Source: Hamadaea sp.
GTDB taxonomy: Bacteria > Actinomycetota > Actinomycetes > Mycobacteriales > Micromonosporaceae
Length of the DNA: 43,939 bases
Reading direction: 5' to 3'
NCBI GenBank assembly: GCA_013361475.1
Contig: JABFYB010000474.1
Location: forward strand, 1 to 43,939
Shown: one piece after another, positions 38,586-43,939 of the stretch
How the letters are laid out: every line of letters begins with the position of its first letter
Numbering within the stretch: position 1 is the stretch's first letter
Made by a program: the position numbers and the translations under genes
Notes under the pieces: generated by a model
Seen by the model: the letters and a program-made list of their open reading frames with translations, nothing else
Told to the model about the DNA's origin: nothing
The model's database searches: none

Positions 38586-38926
38586 TGACGAGCCTGCTCA
38601 ACCCCACGATCGCGGACTGGACCGCTGGTGGCGCACGCCCCACCGGGCAGCCAGGACGGGTCGGTCGCGACCACGGCGCAGGCGCGTCCTGGTCCTACCC
38701 GGCCGTGCAGACCGCTGACGGCACCGTCCTCTACTGGCGCGACACCACCGACAGCGCCGGCCGCTGGCTGCCTGCTCCCCCGCGGCTCGCCGCCTCGTTC
38801 GAGGCCGGGCCTGAGTGGCAGGCCGACTGCGACCACGCCCACCACGAGCCCTGGCGTGTCTGCGAGTTCGAGTCCGACTGTGTCTCGCTCCGCCGCGAGG
38901 ACGAGCGCTCCTGGGGTGACGACTGA
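38585..38926 (+). CDS. Hypothetical early protein
   Basis: The 113-residue product starts at ATG 38585 (TGATG overlap). The middle reads GASWSYPAVQTADGTVLYWR and GRWLPAPPRLAASFEAGPEW, then CDHAHHEPWRVCEFESDC with several Cys/His that could bind zinc. Trp-rich and compact, but no known domain was recognised. It precedes a membrane gene and the exonuclease in one operon. Confidence 0.72.
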   Translation: MTSLLNPTIADWTAGGARPTGQPGRVGRDHGAGASWSYPAVQTADGTVLYWRDTTDSAGRWLPAPPRLAASFEAGPEWQADCDHAHHEPWRVCEFESDCVSLRREDERSWGDD

Positions 38927-39207
38927 TGCCTGGTCAGAACATCCTCGCTCTCGCGCTGCTCGTCGCCGTCTTCGTCGCGATCGTCGTCCTGGCCTTCAAA
39001 CCGGCGCCCGCCGAGAAGCCAGCCGAGCCCGAGCCGGCCGAGCCCAAAACGTGCCAGCTCCGCTTCCTCGGACGCATCTGCGGCGTCGTCGCCTACTTCC
39101 ACGACCGCCACATCGACGGCACCTGGGTGTGGACCTGCACCGGCTGCCACGACCGCGGCGTCGCCCACGGCTACCTCAACAACGACCCGAAGGACGTGAC
39201 CCTGTGA
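38926..39207 (+). CDS. Single-TM hypothetical protein
   Basis: The 93-residue product has an N-terminal TM (NILALALLVAVFVAIVVLAF), a Pro/Glu/Ala-rich linker (PAPAEKPAEPEPAEPK) and a C-terminal domain with CQLRFLGRICG and WTCTGCHDRGVAHG, a CxxC zinc-like pair. It is anchored to the membrane with a possibly zinc-stabilised head. Its place in the recombination operon is odd. It overlaps the exonuclease gene by GTGA. Confidence 0.75.
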   Translation: MPGQNILALALLVAVFVAIVVLAFKPAPAEKPAEPEPAEPKTCQLRFLGRICGVVAYFHDRHIDGTWVWTCTGCHDRGVAHGYLNNDPKDVTL

Positions 39208-40097
39208 GCGCCACCCAGATCACGACCCTCGAGCCCGGCAGCCCCGAGTGGGCCAAGCGCATGAGCGCTTCCAAGATCGCCGCCGTCGTCGGCCACTCGC
39301 CCTACGAGTCCCGATTCTCCCTGTGGCACAAGATGTCCGGGAACCTCGACTGGGACGAGGGCGAGAACGCCGACGAGAAGAAGCGCGGCCACTACCTCGA
39401 GCCCGCCCTGCGCCAGTGGTTCCGCGACCAGCACCCCGACCTGCGCGTCGAGCGCACGGGCACCTGGGAGCGCGACCTCTTCGGCTGGCAGATCGCCTCG
39501 CCCGACGCACTCGTCGACGACGACGACCTCCTCGAGTGCAAGACCTCGACGAAGGACTGGGAGTGGGGCGAGCCCGGCACCGACGAGGTGCCCGTCTACT
39601 ACGACGACCAGGCCCAGTGGACCCTCCTCGTGACCGGCCGGCGCCGCTGCTACTTCTCGGTGCTCACGTCGTTCATGGAGTTCCGCGAGTACGTCGTCGA
39701 CGCGAACCCGCAGAAGCAGGCGTGGCTCGTCGACGAGGCCGACACCTTCATGCGGTCCCTCGGCCGGCTCACCAACGCGCCGTCCATCGACGAGCACGAC
39801 GCCACCTACCGCGCCATCCGCAAGCTGCACCCCGACATCGAGGACGCCGAGGTCGAGATCGACCTCGCCCTGGCCGTCCACTACGCCGAGGCCAAGGCCG
39901 CGAAGGACGACGCCGAGACCGCCTACCGCGGCGCCGCAGCGCAGATCTCGCTCCAGCTCGGCAGCGCCCGCGTCGCGAAGACCGCCACCGGCCAGACCGT
40001 CGCCTACCGGCGAGCCGGCCGCGGCGGATCCACCCCGTACCTCAACCCGGCTCGCGGGCTCACCGCGACCTTCCTGACCGAAAGGCACGCATCATGA
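39204..40097 (+). CDS. YqaJ-like recombination exonuclease
   Basis: The 297-residue protein (GTG 39204) has the YqaJ/lambda-exonuclease core: SASKIAAVVGHSPYESRFSL, RGHYLEPALRQWF (E66), WQIASPDALVD (D101), DLLECKTSTK (E111, K113) and YYDDQAQWTLLV (Q136). These are the PD-(D/E)XK catalytic residues. The enzyme degrades one strand of double-stranded ends so that RecT can anneal the other. The next gene is recT, overlapping by ATGA, giving the classic pair. Confidence 0.93.
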   Translation: MSATQITTLEPGSPEWAKRMSASKIAAVVGHSPYESRFSLWHKMSGNLDWDEGENADEKKRGHYLEPALRQWFRDQHPDLRVERTGTWERDLFGWQIASPDALVDDDDLLECKTSTKDWEWGEPGTDEVPVYYDDQAQWTLLVTGRRRCYFSVLTSFMEFREYVVDANPQKQAWLVDEADTFMRSLGRLTNAPSIDEHDATYRAIRKLHPDIEDAEVEIDLALAVHYAEAKAAKDDAETAYRGAAAQISLQLGSARVAKTATGQTVAYRRAGRGGSTPYLNPARGLTATFLTERHAS

Positions 40098-40993
40098 CCG
40101 CCGTCACCCGCGTCGAGCCGGGCACCCCGGCCGGACTCGTCCAGCAGTACCAGGGCGACTTCGCCGTCGTCCTCCCGTCACACATCAAGCCCGAGACGTG
40201 GTGCCGCGTCGCGATCGGCGCGCTCCGCCGCGACCGGAACCTCGAGCAGGCCGCCCGGTCCAACCCCGCGTCGTTCCTCGGCGCGCTCCTCGACGCCGCC
40301 CGCCGCGGCCTCGAGCCTGGCACCGAGCAGTACTACCTCGTGCCGCAGAAGGTGAAGGGCCAGATGCAGGTCCGAGGCCAGATGGGCTACCAGGGCGTCG
40401 TCGAGCTCATCTACCGCGCCGGCGCCGTCTCCTCGGTGATCGTCGAGGCCGTCCGCCAGAACGACACGTTCTCCTACCGCCCCGGCCGCGACGCCCGACC
40501 GACCCACGAGATCGACTGGGACGCCGAGGACCGCGGCCCGCTGCGCCTCGTCTACGCATACGCGGTCATGAAGGACGGCGCCACCAGCAAGGTCGTCGTC
40601 CTCAACAAGCACGACATCGCCCGGGCCAAGGACTCGTCGCAGGGCGCCAACTCGGCCTACTCGCCGTGGGTGAAGCACGAAGAGTCGATGTGGCTCAAGA
40701 CCGCGGTCCACCGCCTGGCGAAGTGGGTGCCGACCTCGGCCGAGTACATGCGCGAGCAGCTGCGCGCCGTCAAGGCCGTCGAGGCCGAGCAGGTCGGGCC
40801 CGGCTCGATCGGCGCGGTCCGTGACCAGCCCGTCACCGAGACCGGCCTCGAGCAGGCAGCCGACCCGCACGCGGGTGACGAGTTCGTAGCTGACGAGGTG
40901 ACCGGCGAGGTCATCGACGAGCAGGACCCGCCGCGGAGCGAGTACGCCACCTACGACCCGGACGCCGACCCGACCACCGAGCCGGACTGGTGA
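40094..40993 (+). CDS. recT: RecT single-strand annealing protein
   Basis: The 299-residue protein has the RecT core at about 30-220: SHIKPETWCRVAIGALRRDR, NPASFLGALLDAARRGLEPG, then QVRGQMGYQGVVELIYRAGA, LVYAYAVMKDGATSKVVVLN and SPWVKHEESMWLKTAVHRLA. The C-terminus is acidic and disordered. It anneals complementary single strands for phage recombination and replication. Paired with the exonuclease upstream; it overlaps the next gene by GTGA. Confidence 0.95.
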   Translation: MTAVTRVEPGTPAGLVQQYQGDFAVVLPSHIKPETWCRVAIGALRRDRNLEQAARSNPASFLGALLDAARRGLEPGTEQYYLVPQKVKGQMQVRGQMGYQGVVELIYRAGAVSSVIVEAVRQNDTFSYRPGRDARPTHEIDWDAEDRGPLRLVYAYAVMKDGATSKVVVLNKHDIARAKDSSQGANSAYSPWVKHEESMWLKTAVHRLAKWVPTSAEYMREQLRAVKAVEAEQVGPGSIGAVRDQPVTETGLEQAADPHAGDEFVADEVTGEVIDEQDPPRSEYATYDPDADPTTEPDW

Positions 40994-41862
40994 CCGCCAT
41001 GTCCTGGCACACCGGGCGCCTCGCGCTCTTCGACCTGGAGACCTCCGGCGTCGACCCGCACCGCGACCGCATCGTCACCGCGGCCGTCATCGAGGTCGGC
41101 GCCGGCCATAGGGCCACGACCCGCACCTGGCTCGTGAACCCCGTCATCGAGATCCCGCAGGGCGCCACCGACGTACACGGCATCACGACCGAGCACGCTC
41201 GCACCCACGGACGCGACGCCGCCACCAGCGTCAAGGAGATCGGCGTCGACCTCTTGTCCTGCGTCGGGTCCGGCGTTCCCATCGTCGGACACAACGTCGG
41301 CTACGACCTCACGCTCCTGCACGCCGAGCTGGTACGCCACGGCCACAAGTACCTCGCCGCGTCGCTGTCCGGCATCAAGCCCGTCATCGACACCATGGTC
41401 ATCGAGAAGCACCTCGACCCGTACCGGCCCGGAAAGCCCAACGGCCGCCGCCCCGACGACGCCTGCGGCCCCCACACCCTCGTCGAGTGCTGCCGCCTCT
41501 GGGGCATCCCGCTCACCGAGGACGACGCCCACGGCGCCGAGGCCGACGCTCTCGCGGCCGGCCGTCTCGCCTGGCGTCTCGCGCACCAGCCCGACCGGTT
41601 CGGCCAGTTCGACGGCCCCCGCGGCGTCGACCGCATCAGCCCCGCCGACTGGCCCCTCGACCGGCTGCACGACTGGCAGGCCGAGCAGTACGCCCGCTCC
41701 GCCGCCTCGTTCCAGGCCTACAAGCGCGGCGAGCAGCGGAAGAAGCCCGACGACGTCGACCCGACGTTCGTCGCCAACACCCAGTGGCCGGTCGCCGACC
41801 TGCCCGCCGGCTGGTCACCCGACCAGCTCCCCGCTCCCGCAATCGAATCGGAGGTCGCGTGA
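40990..41862 (+). CDS. DEDDh 3'-5' exonuclease (DnaQ-like)
   Basis: The 290-residue protein carries all DEDDh residues: LALFDLETSG (D15, E17), VPIVGHNVGYDLTLL (D106), and AHGAEADALAAGRL (H181, D186). The family trims 3' ends in proofreading or repair. No polymerase is seen in this phage, so the enzyme may work with host polymerase or in recombination. The last 90 residues are a charged, Trp-rich extension (WPLDRLHDWQAEQYARSAAS). GTG in GTGA overlap. Confidence 0.92.
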   Translation: MTAMSWHTGRLALFDLETSGVDPHRDRIVTAAVIEVGAGHRATTRTWLVNPVIEIPQGATDVHGITTEHARTHGRDAATSVKEIGVDLLSCVGSGVPIVGHNVGYDLTLLHAELVRHGHKYLAASLSGIKPVIDTMVIEKHLDPYRPGKPNGRRPDDACGPHTLVECCRLWGIPLTEDDAHGAEADALAAGRLAWRLAHQPDRFGQFDGPRGVDRISPADWPLDRLHDWQAEQYARSAASFQAYKRGEQRKKPDDVDPTFVANTQWPVADLPAGWSPDQLPAPAIESEVA

Positions 41863-41960
41863 TGGAGCTCGCAGCCATCATCCTCGGCATCGTCCTCGTC
41901 GTCTGCGCCGGCGCCAGCGTGTGGGTCTCCCAGCAGCGGAACGGCGGTGACCCACGATGA
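41862..41960 (+). CDS. 32-residue single-TM micro-protein
   Basis: ATG 41862 overlaps the preceding stop (TGATG) and the frame ends in an ATGA overlap with the resolvase gene. The peptide is MELAAIILGIVLVVCAGASV followed by WVSQQRNGGDPR: one TM and a short polar tail. Tight coupling at both ends supports real translation. Function unknown. Confidence 0.68.
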   Translation: MELAAIILGIVLVVCAGASVWVSQQRNGGDPR

Positions 41961-42451
41961 GCCGCATCCTCGCCATCGACCCGGGCAACACCGAGTCCGG
42001 CTACGCCCTCATCAACGCCCACACCCGGCGCCCCATCGAGGTCGGCAAGATCGACAACCACGAGCTCCTCGCCGACATCCGCGGCGACAAGGCGGCGTTC
42101 GACGACGTCGAGGTGTTCGCCATCGAGATGATCGCGTCCTACGGCATGGCCGTCGGCAAGGAGGTCTTCGAGACCTGCGTCTGGATCGGCCGGTTCGACG
42201 AGGCATCGACGCACTCCGCCGAGCTGGTCTATCGCCGCGAAGTGAAGCTGCACCACTGCCACTCCGCGAAGGCCAAGGACGCCAACATCGCCCAGGCCCT
42301 CATCGACCGGTTCGCGTCCGGTGAGCCGAACCGCGGCAAGGGCACCAAGGCCGCGCCCGGCTGGTTCTACGGCTTCCGCGCCGACATCTGGCAGGCCTAC
42401 GCCCTCGCGGTGCTCGTCGCCGACCGCGTCGACAGCAAGGCGGTCGCCTGA
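41957..42451 (+). CDS. RuvC-like Holliday junction resolvase
   Basis: The 164-residue protein has the RNase H-fold RuvC pattern: RILAIDPGNTESGYALI (D8), VEVFAIEMIASYGMAVG (E57), and FRADIWQAYALAVLVAD (D143) at the C-terminal helix. It should cut four-way junctions made during recombination or replication. It lies in the same operon as recT and exonuclease, consistent with a joint DNA-processing module. ATGA overlap at the start. Confidence 0.9.
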   Translation: MSRILAIDPGNTESGYALINAHTRRPIEVGKIDNHELLADIRGDKAAFDDVEVFAIEMIASYGMAVGKEVFETCVWIGRFDEASTHSAELVYRREVKLHHCHSAKAKDANIAQALIDRFASGEPNRGKGTKAAPGWFYGFRADIWQAYALAVLVADRVDSKAVA

Positions 42452-42633
42452 TGGCCACCGCCGCAGCCAAGTGCCCCGAGTGCGGGCGCATCAGCACCGA
42501 CAACCGACCCCACTGCGACGCGGCGAAGAAGCCCGGCGGGCTCGCCTGGTGGGCCAAGCACTGCCTCACGTACGTCTGCCGCTGCGGCGTCACCTACAAC
42601 ACGCACGGCCACTACCCACGAAAGGCGGCGTGA
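42451..42633 (+). CDS. 60-residue zinc-ribbon protein
   Basis: The product starts at ATG 42451 (TGATG overlap) and has KCPECGRIST...PHCDAAKKPGG then HCLTYVCRCGVTYNTHGHYP, two CxxC/CxC pairs that fit one zinc ribbon. It overlaps the next gene by GTGA. Small zinc-ribbon proteins are common in actinophage early operons, with no proven role; nucleic-acid binding is inferred. Confidence 0.78.
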   Translation: MATAAAKCPECGRISTDNRPHCDAAKKPGGLAWWAKHCLTYVCRCGVTYNTHGHYPRKAA

Positions 42634-43727
42634 GCGACATGACCGCGCGCCAGCCCCGGGACAGCCAGCTGCACTGCGATGACTGCGGATTCACCACCCC
42701 CGTCACGACCCCCAACCACGCCGCCCGCTCTCTCAAGCTGCACTCCTGCGACAACGAGCGCGAACGCCAGGCACGTCGACAGCGACGCCTCGACCGACTC
42801 GCAGCCTCCGGCGAGGAACGCCCGTGCCTCCACGACGGCAAGCACCCCCACGGCGACCGCGTCCGCTACGTCATCGACAAGTGCCGCTGCCGCCCCTGCC
42901 GCGACGCCGCCTCCGCCTACCAGCGCGGACTCGAGCGCCGACACCTCTACGGCAAGACCATCTACGTCGACGCCGCGCCAGCGCGCGCGCACGTCCGCGC
43001 GCTGCAGACCCAGGGCATGGGCTGGAAGCGCATCGCGCACGCCGCCCAGGTCCAGCCGTCGGTCATGTGGAAGCTGCTCTACGGCGACCGGACGCGCAAC
43101 CTCGCCCCCTCAAAGCGCATCCGCCCCACGACCGAGGAGAAGATCCTCGGCGTCCGCCTCGACCTCGCAGCCGGCCTCCCCGTTGACGGCACCGGCACCG
43201 GCCGCCGGCTGCAGGCGCTCTGCTTCCTCGGCTGGTCCGTCGGGCAGATCAGCGCCCAGTCGGGCCTCGACCGGCAGGCACTCGACAAGGCCATCCACGG
43301 CGGCGCAATCAGCGTCAAGACTCGCGACGCAGTCCGCGCAACGTACGACCGCCTGTGGAACCAGCCGCCGCCCGAGACGAACAAGCGCGAGCGGATCGCC
43401 GCATCCCGATCCCGGCGCCGCGCACTCATCGCCGGCTGGGCGCCCCCACTCGCCTGGGACGACGAAGCCATCGACGACCCGGCGGCCACGCCCGAGCTCG
43501 GACAGTCGCGCGCGACGAACCGCGGCCGGGCCCTCGAGGACCTCGTCGAGGACGTCGAGTTCCTCCTCGACGACGAGCCCCTCAGCACCGCAGAGCAGCT
43601 CGCCCGACGCCTCGGCTACGCCGACCGGTCCGGCCTCCAGCTCGCCCTCAAGCGCGCAGGCCGCCAGGACCTGCTCGACCAGCTCTCCCGCAACGCACGA
43701 CTCCACCAGGAAGGAACCGCAGCATGA
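42630..43727 (+). CDS. Zinc- and HTH-containing DNA-binding protein
   Basis: The 365-residue protein (GTG 42630, GTGA overlap) starts with LHCDDCGFTTPVTTPNHAAR...LKLHSCDN, a C2HC-like finger, then CRCRPCRDAASAYQRG. Several HTH-like segments follow: QTQGMGWKRIAHAAQVQPSV, LCFLGWSVGQISAQSGLDRQ, and a C-terminal LARRLGYADRSGLQLALKRA. Such multi-HTH proteins are common in actinophage early regions; regulation or origin binding is inferred. It overlaps the gene that crosses the circle join by ATGA. Confidence 0.82.
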   Translation: MSDMTARQPRDSQLHCDDCGFTTPVTTPNHAARSLKLHSCDNERERQARRQRRLDRLAASGEERPCLHDGKHPHGDRVRYVIDKCRCRPCRDAASAYQRGLERRHLYGKTIYVDAAPARAHVRALQTQGMGWKRIAHAAQVQPSVMWKLLYGDRTRNLAPSKRIRPTTEEKILGVRLDLAAGLPVDGTGTGRRLQALCFLGWSVGQISAQSGLDRQALDKAIHGGAISVKTRDAVRATYDRLWNQPPPETNKRERIAASRSRRRALIAGWAPPLAWDDEAIDDPAATPELGQSRATNRGRALEDLVEDVEFLLDDEPLSTAEQLARRLGYADRSGLQLALKRAGRQDLLDQLSRNARLHQEGTAA

Positions 43728-43939
43728 CCGCACAGCACCAGCACGACGACGACCCACACATCCGGCCCTTCGCCGACTTCCTCCTCGAGCACGGCCGCGG
43801 CCGCACTCACGACGAGCTCGGCGAGGCCCTGCACACGCTCATCGCCCGGGTGAAGGACACCGGCAAGAAGGGCGCGATCACCCTCACCATCACCGTCGAG
43901 CCGATGAAGAAGGCCGAGGACCGCATGGTCGTCGTCGGC
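43724..43939 (+). CDS. Hypothetical early protein, N-terminal part (gene continues at base 1)
   Basis: ATG 43724 in an ATGA overlap starts a 133-residue gene that runs off the right end and continues at 1-273. The N-terminus reads MTAQHQHDDDPHIRPFADFL then LEHGRGRTHDELGEALHTLI, a helical, charged domain before the beta-prone KGAITLTITVEP. The last 87 bases duplicate the window start. No family recognised; it is the direct upstream partner of the DUF2303 gene. Confidence 0.82.
   Translation, partial: MTAQHQHDDDPHIRPFADFLLEHGRGRTHDELGEALHTLIARVKDTGKKGAITLTITVEPMKKAEDRMVVVG

Noticed and set aside
1-43939. tRNA genes
   Set aside because: No T-loop GTTCRANNC with matching acceptor and anticodon arms was found in the intergenic gaps; gaps are short and hairpins there do not fold as cloverleaves.
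1-43939. CRISPR arrays or insertion sequences
   Set aside because: No regularly spaced repeats and no transposase-type gene; the only recombinase is the serine integrase.

Overview
The window is the apparently complete genome of a temperate siphovirus that infects a high-GC actinobacterium, written as a linear sequence. The first 87 bases (1-87) are repeated exactly at the end (43853-43939), and a gene that is open at both ends reads through the join in frame. The sequence is therefore a circle of 43,852 bp. The actinobacterial host is inferred from the very GC-rich coding sequence with mostly C/G third positions, frequent GTG starts, ATGA/GTGA overlaps, TANNNT promoter hexamers set directly against start codons, and families common in actinophages (DUF2303, DUF3263, serine integrase, MuF head protein). 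No mycolate esterase (LysB) is seen, so a mycolate-coated host is not indicated. The genus cannot be told from this sequence.

Layout. (1) 37126-43939 and on through the join to 5167 is the early module on the plus strand: a Cro-like regulator, small unknown genes, a YqaJ exonuclease/RecT recombination pair, a DEDDh exonuclease, a RuvC-like resolvase, a zinc/HTH protein, DUF2303, a DnaB-N/RepA-like helicase followed by an iteron-like repeat cluster, and small Cys-rich proteins. (2) 5436-21953 holds packaging, head and tail-tube genes: small and large terminase, portal, MuF protein, scaffold, major capsid, connectors, major tail protein with an Ig-like domain, tail chaperones with a probable -1 frameshift, and a 1270-residue tape measure. 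(3) 21950-28109 holds distal tail, baseplate and fibre genes, including a beta-helix fibre. (4) 29337-32653 holds membrane proteins, a TM-anchored collagen-like protein, an amidase endolysin and holin candidates, closed by two strong terminators. (5) 32781-37125 is the lysogeny region: small membrane and HTH genes, a serine integrase, and an opposing operon of repressor, ImmA/IrrE peptidase, lipoprotein and DUF3263.

Single reverse-strand genes interrupt the late region: a membrane protein (5862-6311), a zinc ribbon (11083-11280), an endonuclease VII homologue (14114-14650), a Thr/Pro-rich anchored protein (25525-26028) and an acyltransferase-3 (28087-29253). The last two flank the beta-helix fibre gene and share the promoter-like string GGTACTGTC. 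They look like lysogenic-conversion genes that alter the cell envelope.

Most notable non-coding signals: three tandem hairpins with nearly identical C-rich loops (1096-1166); an iteron/hairpin cluster after the helicase (3059-3150); a class of accessory and lysogeny genes with a -10 box 6-8 nt from the start codon, implying leaderless mRNAs; and a cluster of ACTTGT operators between repressor and cro. All functions are inferred by reading the sequence; no database search was run.
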